NCBI GenBank assembly: GCA_034189325.1
Contig: JAXHUM010000074.1
Coordinates: 1-64,000 of the forward strand
DNA length: 64,000 nt
Reading direction: 5' to 3'
Source of the DNA: JAXHUM01 sp034189325
Lineage (GTDB): Bacteria; Desulfobacterota; DSM-4660; Desulfatiglandales; Desulfatiglandaceae
Part shown: positions 53,739-62,570 of the stretch, in pieces
Layout of the letters: every line of letters begins with the position of its first letter
Position numbering within the stretch: the stretch's first letter is position 1
Translations under genes and position numbers: made by a program
Notes under the pieces: model-generated
Seen by the model: the letters and a program-made list of their open reading frames with translations, nothing else
What the model was told of the DNA's origin: nothing
Databases searched by the model: none

Positions 53739-53819
53739 ACTGAAAACGTGACGGATCGGGCGAACTCCCATCAATGGAACCGTCTGAGTCTCACAAGAAC
53801 ATGAGAGGAGAAAAAACTT

Positions 53820-54596
53820 ATGAAGACTTCACGACTCTTGGTCATAATCGCTTTTTTCGTTCTGGGCCTCAACTCTCCGGGTTTGGCCCATTACGGTATG
53901 TTGATCCCATCCGATTCCATGGTTATGCAGGGCGATAGCAGGGTTATCAACCTGAATCTTTCTTTTTCCCACCCCTTTGAACTCCTGGGCATGGAGCTTG
54001 TAAAACCCCTGGCCTTCAGCGTTGTTGCCAACGGCAAGAAACAGAATTTATTGGGCACCTTAAAGGAGACCAAGGTCATGGGACATAAGGCCTGGGCAAC
54101 GGATTATGAAATCAAGAGGCCGGGCATCTATGTCTTTTCCATGGAACCGGAACCTTACTGGGAGGCGGCGGAGGACTGCTTTATTATCCATTACACTAAG
54201 ACCGTGGTGACGGCCTATGGCGACGATGAGGGTTGGGATCGGGAGATAGGTCTGAAAACGGAGATCGCCCCTCTTGCCAAGCCCTTCGGGCTTTACGCAG
54301 GAAACGTCTTTCAAGGGATAGTCAAATTGGAGGGTGAGCCGGTTCCCTATGCGGAAGTGGAAGTGGAGTTTTATAATGCCGATGGAAAGGCCAAGGCCCC
54401 TACCGACTACATGATCACGCAGACGGTCAAGGCCGATCAAAACGGCGTCTTTACTTTCGCGGTTCCCAGGGCCGGCTGGTGGGGTTTTGCCGCTCTGAAT
54501 ACAGCCGACTATAAGATGAAACATGATGGTGAGGACAAAGATGTTGAATTGGGCGCCGTGCTTTGGATCAGGTTCCATGACTGGCAGGGGCCGTAA
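53820..54596 (+). CDS. DUF4198 exported protein (NikK-like, nickel/cobalt uptake accessory)
   Basis: 258 aa with a signal peptide to about residue 23 (LLVIIAFFVLGLNSPGLAHY). The mature N-terminus begins with His (HYGMLIPSDSMVMQGDSRVI), as in the metal-binding DUF4198/NikK proteins of Ni/Co ECF transporters. LNLSFSHPFELLGMELVKPL and EDCFIIHYTKTVVTAYGDDE fit the same family, and a C-terminal beta domain (GIVKLEGEPVPYAEVEVEFY) looks like a carboxypeptidase-regulatory fold. It is likely periplasmic and first of a group with a porin, CbiM and a NikL-like protein. Confidence 0.85.
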   Translation: MKTSRLLVIIAFFVLGLNSPGLAHYGMLIPSDSMVMQGDSRVINLNLSFSHPFELLGMELVKPLAFSVVANGKKQNLLGTLKETKVMGHKAWATDYEIKRPGIYVFSMEPEPYWEAAEDCFIIHYTKTVVTAYGDDEGWDREIGLKTEIAPLAKPFGLYAGNVFQGIVKLEGEPVPYAEVEVEFYNADGKAKAPTDYMITQTVKADQNGVFTFAVPRAGWWGFAALNTADYKMKHDGEDKDVELGAVLWIRFHDWQGP

Positions 54597-54754
54597 GGTG
54601 GAGAAATCCGATTTTAATTACTCTTGGAAGCCCGGCTCCCGGGCCTCTGATTTCTGAGTGGTTACTTTTTCATGATGAGGCTGTGGCTGGCCGTTTCATA
54701 TGTGGATAATCTGTACATCAGCATCGATATCGTAGAAGAAGGAGAAAAAAAGAA

Positions 54755-55966
54755 ATGATAATGAGGAAAGAGTGTTTGGCTATGTTCGTGGGTATTGTCG
54801 CAGGTGGATTCTCCTTGTTGACCCCTGCCTTTGCAGAGATGCCGGGCCAGGAACCTGTAACCGTAAGGGCATCGGAGGTCCCTTCCATCCGATTGGCCGC
54901 TTCAGAGCAGAAGGATCTCCACGAGGGCTCTGCCGGGGTCAAGGGCCTGGCAGACAGGGTGAGACGGATTGAAGAGAAACTGGAGGATCAAGGTTTGGGA
55001 AAATGGTCTGAGAGATTCACCCTGAGTGGAGTCATTGAGGTGGAGGCCGGATATGAGGACCTCGATTTCAGGGACCCCGAGGAACAGGATACGGATTCGA
55101 GCGATATCAGCCTTGCCACGGTGGAGGTGGGAGTGGATGTGGATGTTGCAAAGCATGTGAAAGGGCATGTGCTCTTCAAATACGAAGATGATGACGATGA
55201 TGATGTCTTTGTGGATGAGGGGATCATCATTCTTGATGGAGAAGAAGTTGTGCCTCTCTATCTCAATGCGGGAAAGATGTATGTGCCCTTTGGGAATTTC
55301 GCGAGCCATTTTATCAGCGATCCCCTCACACTGGAGTTGGGTGAGACGAGGGAGAGCGCCGTAAAGGTCGGTTTCGCCAATGATATGCTGGACATTTGTC
55401 TGGCCGCATACAATGGAGACATCAATGAGACCGGTGAAAGCGATGATCACATCGACAATTTTGTCGCAAGCGCGGTCCTGACCCTCCCGGAAGGGATGGC
55501 CCCCCATATCGGCTTGACCATGGGTGTCTCCTGGATATCCAATATGGCGGACACCAATGGTATTCAGGATGCCCTTGAAGAAGAGGGGATTAGCGAAATC
55601 AATGATTACGTGGAGGGTTTCAGCGCCTTTCTGAGCCTTACCTTCATGGACAAGTTGTTCTTCGAAGGGGAATATGTCTGCGCCACGGATCATTTTGAAG
55701 CGGATGACCTGGACCCCGGGGCCAAATTCGAGCCTTCGGCCTGGAACCTTGAACTGGCCTACTTGCTCTTGCACAACCTGGAGGTTGCTCTCCGTTATGA
55801 GGGCACGGATGATACCCTGAACCTCCTTCCTGAAAAGCAGTATGGGGCCGCCGCCACCTATGGGCTCTTTGAGAACACCTCTCTATCGATTGAATATCTC
55901 TACGGGGAATTTGAGAATGATGATGAGAGGACCCTCCTCACTGCCCAACTCGCCATTGAATTTTAG
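54755..55966 (+). CDS. LbtU-like outer-membrane porin
   Basis: 403 aa, ATG after GAAGGAG. Signal peptide ends near ...LLTPAFAE (residue 28). A coiled-coil segment (GLADRVRRIEEKLEDQGLG) then leads into alternating beta strands: FTLSGVIEVEAGYEDLDF, SLATVEVGVDVDVAKHVKGH and VLFKYEDDDDDDVFVDEGI, ending SIEYLYGEFENDDERTLLTA and LAIEF with the aromatic C-terminus of outer-membrane beta barrels. It resembles the LbtU siderophore porin family. Placed between the NikK-like and CbiM genes, it may admit a metal chelate. Confidence 0.8.
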   Translation: MIMRKECLAMFVGIVAGGFSLLTPAFAEMPGQEPVTVRASEVPSIRLAASEQKDLHEGSAGVKGLADRVRRIEEKLEDQGLGKWSERFTLSGVIEVEAGYEDLDFRDPEEQDTDSSDISLATVEVGVDVDVAKHVKGHVLFKYEDDDDDDVFVDEGIIILDGEEVVPLYLNAGKMYVPFGNFASHFISDPLTLELGETRESAVKVGFANDMLDICLAAYNGDINETGESDDHIDNFVASAVLTLPEGMAPHIGLTMGVSWISNMADTNGIQDALEEEGISEINDYVEGFSAFLSLTFMDKLFFEGEYVCATDHFEADDLDPGAKFEPSAWNLELAYLLLHNLEVALRYEGTDDTLNLLPEKQYGAAATYGLFENTSLSIEYLYGEFENDDERTLLTAQLAIEF

Positions 55967-55990
55967 GATGAAGGCGGTGTAGAATAAATC

Positions 55991-56596
55991 ATGCATATAT
56001 CGGAAGGAGTACTCTCAGGCCCGGTTTTGGTGACAGGCTTAGTCCTTGCCGTGTCAGGGACAGCCGTCGGCCTCAAGAAAATGGATTATGAACATGTCCC
56101 GCAGACGGGTGTCCTTGCGGCCGCCTTTTTCGTGGTCTCTCTTGTCCGTGTCCCCATAGGGCCGTCAAGTGTCCACCTTATACTCAACGGCCTTGTCGGC
56201 CTTTTGCTTGGTTGGGCCGCCTTTCCGGCGATCCTTGTGGGGCTCACACTTCAGGCCCTGTTTTTTCAGTTCGGAGGTATCACGACCCTCGGCGTCAATA
56301 CTGTCATTATGGCCCTTCCGGCCCTTTTGTGTTATTACCTGTTTGGTCCCTTTGCCCTGAAAAGGAAGCCAGTGGCATTGTCCGCGGCCTTTGCCTGCGG
56401 CTTCTTATCCGTTTTTTTCGGAGCTATCCTGGCCGCGCTCTCATTGGTATTTACGGAAGAGGGCTTTCTCAAGTCCTCCTTGTTGCTGGTCCTGTCTCAT
56501 CTTCCTGTGATGATTATAGAGGGAATCATTACCAGCTCTTCCGTGGCCTTCCTGAGAAAGGTAAGTCCGGCCATGCTTCCGGGGTATCAGGAGTGA
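55991..56596 (+). CDS. cbiM: CbiM/NikM substrate-binding component of an ECF Ni/Co transporter
   Basis: 201 aa. MHISEGVLSG at the N-terminus places His2, which in this family ligates the metal through its amino and imidazole groups after Met. Six or seven membrane helices include GPSSVHLILNGLVGLLLGWA (with a second metal His) and ITTLGVNTVIMALPALLCYY. It captures Ni2+ or Co2+ in the membrane. The usual energy-coupling partners CbiQ and CbiO are not encoded in this group. Confidence 0.92.
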   Translation: MHISEGVLSGPVLVTGLVLAVSGTAVGLKKMDYEHVPQTGVLAAAFFVVSLVRVPIGPSSVHLILNGLVGLLLGWAAFPAILVGLTLQALFFQFGGITTLGVNTVIMALPALLCYYLFGPFALKRKPVALSAAFACGFLSVFFGAILAALSLVFTEEGFLKSSLLLVLSHLPVMIIEGIITSSSVAFLRKVSPAMLPGYQE

Positions 56597-56599
56597 AAT

Positions 56600-57232
56600 A
56601 TGGTCCAAAAGAGACTGCGTCTTGTGGAGTTCGTTATGACCCTAAAATGTATCTTTGACTTTCAAAAAAGGAGCGTTCATGGTGTGGGATCGGTTGTTTT
56701 GACTGCCCTTTTGTGCCTCACCAGCCCTGCCATGGCACATAGGGTGACCATTTTTGCGTGGGAAGAAGGAGGCATGATCCACACAAAGAGCAAGTTCAGC
56801 GGCGGAAAAACAGTTAAGGAGGGGAAAGTCATCGTGTCCGATCTCCATGGGAATCACATCCTTGATGGAAAGACGGACAATCTCGGCGAATTCACCTTCA
56901 AGGCCCCGGAGAACACCGGTCTGAAAATTGTCCTTCAGGCTGGAATGGGGCATATGGCCGAATGGACCATGCCGGGTCCTGAGCCCCACGAGGCCGAACC
57001 CAAAGGGAAATCAGAACCTCCATCTGCGGTTGGTTTGAGCTCGGACGAGATGGAAAGGGCAATTGAAAAAGCCATTGAGAGAGAACTCAGACCGGTTATC
57101 CGGATACTTGTGGAGGATCGCAATAGGGGACCTTCCATAAAAGATATTGTCGGTGGAATTGGGTATATCCTCGGGCTGATGGGAATCGCCGCCTACTTTC
57201 ACTATCGACGGAAGATGAAAGAGATGCCTTGA
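56600..57232 (+). CDS. NikL/CbiL-like membrane-anchored accessory protein
   Basis: 210 aa. A hydrophobic stretch near residues 30-45 (VVLTALLCLTSPAMAHRVTI) is a signal or anchor, starting the mature part with HRV. A small beta domain follows (GGKTVKEGKVIVSDLHGNHI, GEFTFKAPENTGLKIVLQAG), then a charged helix and a C-terminal helix (DIVGGIGYILGLMGIAAYFH). It resembles NikL/CbiL companions of CbiM. The N-terminus is unusually long (30 residues before the hydrophobic core); an internal ATG at codon 13 is possible. It lies 3 bp after the cbiM stop. Confidence 0.75.
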   Translation: MVQKRLRLVEFVMTLKCIFDFQKRSVHGVGSVVLTALLCLTSPAMAHRVTIFAWEEGGMIHTKSKFSGGKTVKEGKVIVSDLHGNHILDGKTDNLGEFTFKAPENTGLKIVLQAGMGHMAEWTMPGPEPHEAEPKGKSEPPSAVGLSSDEMERAIEKAIERELRPVIRILVEDRNRGPSIKDIVGGIGYILGLMGIAAYFHYRRKMKEMP

Positions 57233-57509
57233 GCGTATCGTAAAATATCATGGTGCGGGGCCTGGAGTCCTTCGAACCGATAACTCTCACATAACCGACT
57301 CGCCAACCGATTTATCCCTCCCGAGTGCGTTGATCTGTCTTGCGGGAACGGACAGAGTACTTGTTTGTGCCCAAAGGATGTGGTAAACTTATACATATGG
57401 GTATCACCAGATCATAACAAAGCAGGGCAGCGCCTTTAAACAGTGCGTTTTGTTCGGCCTTAGATGAGACAATGCATTTATACTACTGACAAAAAAGGGG
57501 TCCAGGCAG

Positions 57510-59342
57510 GTGGCGCAAAACCATAGGGGATCGTATCAGGCTTTGGTAGTCATGGTGAGGGGGCTTCTATCTCTCCTCAGCAGGGTATCCATTTTTTTCT
57601 TTCTGAGCCTTCCGGCCTTTATGGGGATTTCCCATGCCACTGTGGCCAATGTTACGGTGCTCCATTCCCAAGACCAATATCCGGCGGGAGGTTCTTATCC
57701 GATTGTCTTTGAGGTCAACATCTCCCCCCCATGGTTTCTACATGGTCCGACAAAGAGTGATGACGGGCTTATCCCCTCTGTTTTTTCTTGCTATGAAGTC
57801 CCTGGGATCAAGATTGACAATATCCGTTTCCCCCCCCCTGAACTTAAGAAATTCGATTATTCGAAAGAAAAACTTGAAGTCTACTCAGAAAAAATCCAAA
57901 TACATGCCGACATGATGGTCGCCGAAGAGGCTCAAGTTGGAAAGCGCTCTGTAGAATACAGGTTCTCCTACCAGGCCTGTACGAATACATCCTGCTTGCC
58001 TCCGGAGACAGTACAGTCCCCTTTTGCCCTTGTCATTGCGCCTCAGGGAACCGAGGTTGTCCTCCAAAATCGAGAGATCTTCGCTTCCGCCTCAGATATG
58101 AACGAGGGGGCCCTTGTTCCTGGACTCAGATTGACCGCGAGCCTCTGGCTGACGCTGCTGAGCATCTTCCTGGCCGGTTTGGCCCTCAATCTGACGCCCT
58201 GTATCTACCCTCTGATCCCGATTACCGTATCCTATTTTGGTGGTAGGAGCCAACAGATCAAGGGAAAGACCATAATTCATGGCATTCTTTACATCTCCGG
58301 TCTGGCTTTCACCAATTCTATTCTAGGCGTGGGAGCCGCTTTTTCAGGGGGTATGCTCGGGACCGCCTGCCAGAATCCTTTTGTCCTCGTCCTGGTGGCG
58401 GGAATCCTGGTCGCTTTTGCTTTGAGTTTCTTTGGCCTATGGGAACTGAGAATTCCCACAGGCCTCACCAACCTGGCCTCGAAGAATTTCGGGGGATTTT
58501 TCGGGACCTTTTTTATGGGGTTGACACTGGGGATCGTTGCCGCCCCCTGTCTGGGTCCTTTCATCCTGGGACTCTTGACCTATGTAGGACAGAAAGGCGA
58601 TCCCCTCATAGGATTCGTCTATTTTTTTGTTCTCAGTATCGGCATGGGTCTTCCCCTCTCCTTACTGGCTGTTTTCTCCGGAACCTTGGAGAAACTACCC
58701 ATGTCGGGAGAATGGATGATCTGGGTAAGGAAACTCTTGGGATGGGTGCTCCTGGGAATGGGGGTCTACATGATTCAGCCCCTGGTCCGCAGTGATACCA
58801 TGGAAGCGCTCCTCTTTGCCGCTGTATTGGCAGGTGCCGGTGTGCATCTCGGCTGGCTCGACAAAAGCCGGAGCGCCGCACGGGGTTTTGCCTTTCTGAA
58901 AAGGGGGCTGGGCACTCTTTTGATCGGAGTGGCGATCGTCGTTTTCATATCAGGCTCGCGAACAGCCCCGCACGTCGATTGGGCCCCGTACGATCGAAGT
59001 GTGATTGAGTCTTGCAAGGGGAATAGACCTGTTATTCTTGATGTCTATGCAGACTGGTGCGTGCCCTGTCGCGGTATGGAGAATGAGGTCTTCAACCACC
59101 CTGATATTGTAACATTAAGCAAGCGATTTCTTACCATGCGGATCGATCTGACGAAACGGCATCCTGAACAGGAAGAGATTCAAAAGCGATATCAAATCAG
59201 GGGAGTTCCGACAATCATTTTTATTGACAGACAGGGTGTGGAAAAAAGGGCTCTCCGAGTTGAGGCCCACGCTGATCGTCATGAGATCCTGGACCGAATG
59301 AAACAGGTGCTGGCGTTCATGCGAGATAAGGAGCGACCCTGA
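57510..59342 (+). CDS. dsbD: DsbD-type thiol:disulfide interchange protein
   Basis: 610 aa, GTG start. Order: signal or anchor near 15-40, an N-terminal periplasmic alpha-like domain (SYPIVFEVNISPPWFLHGPT, QACTNTSCLPPETVQS), eight membrane helices with LTPCIYPLIPITVSYFGG and AAPCLGPFILGLLTYVG (the two intramembrane Cys sites), and a C-terminal thioredoxin domain with DVYADWCVPCRGMENEVF. It carries reducing power from cytoplasmic thioredoxin to periplasmic thiols and cytochrome c maturation. The gap 57233-57509 before it shows no clear promoter. Confidence 0.9.
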   Translation: MAQNHRGSYQALVVMVRGLLSLLSRVSIFFFLSLPAFMGISHATVANVTVLHSQDQYPAGGSYPIVFEVNISPPWFLHGPTKSDDGLIPSVFSCYEVPGIKIDNIRFPPPELKKFDYSKEKLEVYSEKIQIHADMMVAEEAQVGKRSVEYRFSYQACTNTSCLPPETVQSPFALVIAPQGTEVVLQNREIFASASDMNEGALVPGLRLTASLWLTLLSIFLAGLALNLTPCIYPLIPITVSYFGGRSQQIKGKTIIHGILYISGLAFTNSILGVGAAFSGGMLGTACQNPFVLVLVAGILVAFALSFFGLWELRIPTGLTNLASKNFGGFFGTFFMGLTLGIVAAPCLGPFILGLLTYVGQKGDPLIGFVYFFVLSIGMGLPLSLLAVFSGTLEKLPMSGEWMIWVRKLLGWVLLGMGVYMIQPLVRSDTMEALLFAAVLAGAGVHLGWLDKSRSAARGFAFLKRGLGTLLIGVAIVVFISGSRTAPHVDWAPYDRSVIESCKGNRPVILDVYADWCVPCRGMENEVFNHPDIVTLSKRFLTMRIDLTKRHPEQEEIQKRYQIRGVPTIIFIDRQGVEKRALRVEAHADRHEILDRMKQVLAFMRDKERP

Positions 59343-59455
59343 TTCTATTTCGACCATGCCTTTTCGTTTGACACCTATTCCTAATATTTTGTATGTTGCA
59401 AAAATGCGTAAAGAGTTTTTTCCGATTCTGCCTAAACGATACTTACCCCTGAATA

Positions 59456-60067
59456 ATGGCTGATCTCTTCAGTTGCCGGTTTCATGTATCCATCATTGTC
59501 AAGAGTGTCATCATCCTTGCACTCCTCCTTATCCCCCTCCAAGCGCTGGCGTTTCACCGATACAACCGCGCGGTCAAATATGATCCCTATTTCTCGAAGT
59601 ACTCAAAGAGATACTTTGGGCCAGGATTTGACTGGCGTCACTTTAAGGCCCAGGCTATTGCTGAATCCAGGCTCAAGGCAAATGCGAAATCGAGGGTCGG
59701 GGCATTGGGGGTGATGCAAATCATGCCGAGGACTTTTAAAGAGATCATCAGGAAAGAGCCGACCATCAAGGGCACACGGGCACAGCCGAGGTGGAATATC
59801 GCTGCCGGCATATATTATGACAGGATGATCTGGAGAACGTGGAAGGCCGACCGTCCCTTTCAAGATCGTATCAACTTCATGTTCGGCTCATACAACGCGG
59901 GCAAAGGAAACATCCTCAAGGCACAAAGAATCGCCGAGAAAAAAGGGCTTAATCCCAACCTGTGGGGCTCAATTGAGCCGTCGTTACCGGCAGTCACAGG
60001 CAAACAGAGTCAGGAAACAGTAGGATATGTCCGGAAGATTGAGAAAATTAAAGGGGTGTTGAGATAA
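59456..60067 (+). CDS. Lytic transglycosylase (SLT domain)
   Basis: 203 aa. A hydrophobic signal (IIVKSVIILALLLIPLQALA) precedes the SLT fold. DWRHFKAQAIAESRLKANAK contains the catalytic Glu, KSRVGALGVMQIMPRTFKEI is the conserved GxMQ motif, and RINFMFGSYNAGKGNILKAQ the AYNxG block. It cleaves peptidoglycan glycan strands in the periplasm. The stop codon shares one base with the ATG of the DUF350 gene (TAATG). Confidence 0.92.
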   Translation: MADLFSCRFHVSIIVKSVIILALLLIPLQALAFHRYNRAVKYDPYFSKYSKRYFGPGFDWRHFKAQAIAESRLKANAKSRVGALGVMQIMPRTFKEIIRKEPTIKGTRAQPRWNIAAGIYYDRMIWRTWKADRPFQDRINFMFGSYNAGKGNILKAQRIAEKKGLNPNLWGSIEPSLPAVTGKQSQETVGYVRKIEKIKGVLR

Positions 60068-60291
60068 TGGAGATAAGTATCACTTTGTTAAACCTGGCCT
60101 ATGCCGCGATAGGGGCGGTTTTGACCATCCTTTTTATGATCATAGGCTACAAGATCTTTGACGGGCTAACGCCGTTCAGCACTTCCAGAGAGCTGGCCGA
60201 CAAAAATGTGGCTGTGGGGATCGTTGTCGGTTCCATCTTTATAGGCCTTGGCATTGCGGTGGGTTTGGTCATCGGCATGGGACTAAACTGA
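60067..60291 (+). CDS. DUF350 small membrane protein
   Basis: 74 aa, two hydrophobic helices. IGYKIFDGLTPFSTSRELAD between them and KNVAVGIVVGSIFIGLGIAV in the second are typical of DUF350 repeats. Longer relatives have two or four repeats; this has one. Function unknown. It is translated with the preceding transglycosylase. Confidence 0.85.
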   Translation: MEISITLLNLAYAAIGAVLTILFMIIGYKIFDGLTPFSTSRELADKNVAVGIVVGSIFIGLGIAVGLVIGMGLN

Positions 60292-60348
60292 CAAGATTGT
60301 CGGGGGTCTCTGAAACAATACAAATATAGGCTGATCAAGGAGGGTACG

Positions 60349-61065
60349 ATGGATAAGACCGAGGTGAAGTTTGGCGAATGGATTGAAAAGGGTTTCAACC
60401 TCTACAAAGAGAATTTCGGTTTACTCATTTTAGCGTCACTTGTTGCGGTGCTTTTGAGTTCAGTATCCCTGGGGGTCCTTGTCGGACCGATGTTTGCCGG
60501 AATGGTGCTCATCACGCTCCATCTACTTGACAAAAAGGAACCCAAACCGCAAGTAGGAGATATCTTCAAGGGGTTCAATTTCTTTCTCAACTCTTTTCTC
60601 TTCTTCCTTGTCTGGGGAATCGGTCTTATCGTGGCATGCTCCATCCTTTCGCTCGTTCCGTGCATTGGATTTTTGGTGGCAATCTTCTTGGTTTATGCTG
60701 TTCAGACGGCACTCATGTTCGCTCTCTTTCTTATTGTAGACAAAGAGAGGGCCTTTTGGCCTGCCTCTATGGAGAGCTTCGAGAAAGTCAAAAGCAATTT
60801 TTGGATGTTTCTGGCCCTATCGGTTGTGGCGGGTCTTATCGGGAGTATCGGGTCTATCGCTTGCGGTATCGGTGTCTTTATTACGATACCGATTCAGATC
60901 TGTATTTTAGCAGTGGCCTACCGAGAGGTCTTTGGAGAGATTGAGACTCCGGCAGTGGAAACGCCGCCCCCTCTGGAGGATAAACCCTCTTCTGATTCAG
61001 GAACCACTGAAGAAAAGCGATCTTCTGATACTAACGGCAGTGATGAGCCCACTCAACCGGGATAA
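60349..61065 (+). CDS. Polytopic membrane protein, resembling the GDPD membrane domain
   Basis: 238 aa. Opening FGEWIEKGFNLYKENFGLLI is a known lead-in of membrane domains fused to glycerophosphodiester phosphodiesterases, but no catalytic domain follows. Five or so helices (SLGVLVGPMFAGMVLITLHL, VWGIGLIVACSILSLVPCIG, AIFLVYAVQTALMFALFLIV) are followed by a Pro/Ser/Asp-rich soluble tail. ATG after AGGAGGG. No function assigned. The next gene follows nine bases later. Confidence 0.6.
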   Translation: MDKTEVKFGEWIEKGFNLYKENFGLLILASLVAVLLSSVSLGVLVGPMFAGMVLITLHLLDKKEPKPQVGDIFKGFNFFLNSFLFFLVWGIGLIVACSILSLVPCIGFLVAIFLVYAVQTALMFALFLIVDKERAFWPASMESFEKVKSNFWMFLALSVVAGLIGSIGSIACGIGVFITIPIQICILAVAYREVFGEIETPAVETPPPLEDKPSSDSGTTEEKRSSDTNGSDEPTQPG

Positions 61066-61074
61066 GTCTCTCCC

Positions 61075-61548
61075 ATGTCCATGACTGATGATCCACACGC
61101 GCGCAGGGGCGTCTTCTCTTTGATATCGTGGAATCGTCCTTCGTCATACTGGGATGTCGTCGGTGTGCATCTTCCCCTTGCAATGGCGTCATGTGTGCCC
61201 CTTGTTATGTCGAACAGATTCTTATGTAACCTTCTCCCCTTGAGGAAGTGTACATTCTTGTGGTTTACCGGATATCCCTGTCCGTTTTGCGGGTTTACCC
61301 GCTCATTTTTGGCTATTGGTGAGGGTGACTGGGCCTTTGCACTGCACAACTGTCCCCTTGCCTGCCTCGTCTTTGTTGCGGCGACCCTCTTCCTTTTGGG
61401 GAACCTCACAGCCCTCCTGTTGGGTGTGAGAATTGCTCCGGGGAAGACCAGGGTTGGCACACTTACGAGGGCGCGATTCTCGGGCTTTGTGATAGTTGTA
61501 CTGGTGTTGACGAACTGGGCCTACCGGTTATATCTTGGGCTCCAGTAG
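61075..61548 (+). CDS. DUF2752 membrane protein
   Basis: 157 aa. TFLWFTGYPCPFCGFTRSFL is the CPxCGxTR signature of DUF2752, in a region between two membrane helices (NCPLACLVFVAATLFLLGNL; FVIVVLVLTNWAYRLYLGL). Function of the family is unknown. ATG is nine bases after the previous stop. Confidence 0.85.
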   Translation: MSMTDDPHARRGVFSLISWNRPSSYWDVVGVHLPLAMASCVPLVMSNRFLCNLLPLRKCTFLWFTGYPCPFCGFTRSFLAIGEGDWAFALHNCPLACLVFVAATLFLLGNLTALLLGVRIAPGKTRVGTLTRARFSGFVIVVLVLTNWAYRLYLGLQ

Positions 61549-61622
61549 CACATCCGCCCTCGAAGGCTTTTGAAGGGAGGGGAGAGCTTGATATTGTTTC
61601 ATTGGGCAAGGCGTAGATTTAA

Positions 61623-61847
61623 ATGGAAAAAGAACAAGTTGAAGAACGTTTCGGCATTCTGGCCGTGAAAAGAGGGTTTCTTACCGAAGAACAGGTCCGT
61701 GAGGCCGTCAAGATCCAAGAAATAGAAAAAGAAAAGACTGGTGAATCAAGGTTTATCGGTCGAATACTACTGGAGCAGGGGCTTATCAGCCTGACCCAGA
61801 TTGATGAGATCCTTGAGTCTGTTGGGAAAGGTCCGGCGCTTTTCTAA
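61623..61847 (+). CDS. Free-standing GspE-N-like helical domain
   Basis: 74 aa. FGILAVKRGFLTEEQVREAV and IGRILLEQGLISLTQIDEIL are two copies of the short helical motif seen at the N-termini of type II secretion ATPases and of the FapA protein at 10854. In isolation it has no catalytic domain and must act by protein contact, possibly in cyclic-di-GMP or polar-localisation networks (inference). It ends the 59.4-61.8 kb group and is convergent with the tup genes. Confidence 0.7.
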   Translation: MEKEQVEERFGILAVKRGFLTEEQVREAVKIQEIEKEKTGESRFIGRILLEQGLISLTQIDEILESVGKGPALF

Positions 61848-61889
61848 AAGAACCTATCATGCCCCTTATTCACCATCCTTGCCTCAGAC

Positions 61890-62570
61890 TCATGCAGAGG
61901 GAAGGGGGGACCTCACCCGGCCCTTTTCCAGGACAATAATCTTGTCACATACCGATTCCAGCCAATCGGTGTGATGGCTCACAATGACAAGGGTTGTGCC
62001 CCACTCCTTGCGGGCGGCAAGAGATGCCTTCCTGATGCGCTCCGCGCTTTCAAGATCGAGACTTGCCGTAGGTTCATCAAGGAGCAGGACATCCGGTTTT
62101 AGGATAAGTCTTGCGGCCAGGGCAACTCGTTGGGCCTCTCCCCCGGATAGTTCGTGCCATGATCGGGACGCGAACCTTTGAGGTTTCAATCCTACCATAT
62201 CCATGGCCTCTTGGATCCTGTCCGAATTGTTCCGTTCGCCACGGACCCTGAGTCCATAGGCCACATTGGCCCGGACCGTGCGTTTGAGGAGATAGGGCTC
62301 CTGGGTTAACAGAGTGACTTTTCGACGTATCCTTTCCTCATGGGTGGTCGACAATCTCCCCTCAAAGAAGACTCTTCCTTGAGCAGGCGACTCCAAGAAG
62401 GCGAGGATACGAAGCAATGTGCTCTTGCCGCTTCCATTATGGCCGGTCACGCCCATAATGCTCTTTTGCTCAATGCCCAGGAAGTCCACTGCCAGTACGG
62501 GGTGCTTCCCGTAATCCTGCCTGATGCCCTCAAGTCGATATTGGAGTTTTTCTTCCCGATGCGACGTCAC
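61890..62570 (-). CDS. tupC: Tungstate ABC transporter ATPase
   Basis: 226 aa. Walker A VTGHNGSGKSTLLRIL, signature ELSGGEAQRVALAARLILKP, Walker B DVLLLDEPTASLDL, switch His in VIVSHHTDW. It overlaps the permease gene by 4 bp (ATGA), and the binding protein of this transporter is TupA-like, so tungstate is the likely substrate. It would power import of W for the AOR. Confidence 0.9.
   Translation of the reverse strand: MTSHREEKLQYRLEGIRQDYGKHPVLAVDFLGIEQKSIMGVTGHNGSGKSTLLRILAFLESPAQGRVFFEGRLSTTHEERIRRKVTLLTQEPYLLKRTVRANVAYGLRVRGERNNSDRIQEAMDMVGLKPQRFASRSWHELSGGEAQRVALAARLILKPDVLLLDEPTASLDLESAERIRKASLAARKEWGTTLVIVSHHTDWLESVCDKIIVLEKGRVRSPLPSA

Noticed and set aside
54902..55774. Minus-strand 290-aa frame opposite the LbtU-like porin
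   Set aside because: Shadow of the porin gene, which has a signal peptide, beta strands and a proper ribosome site.
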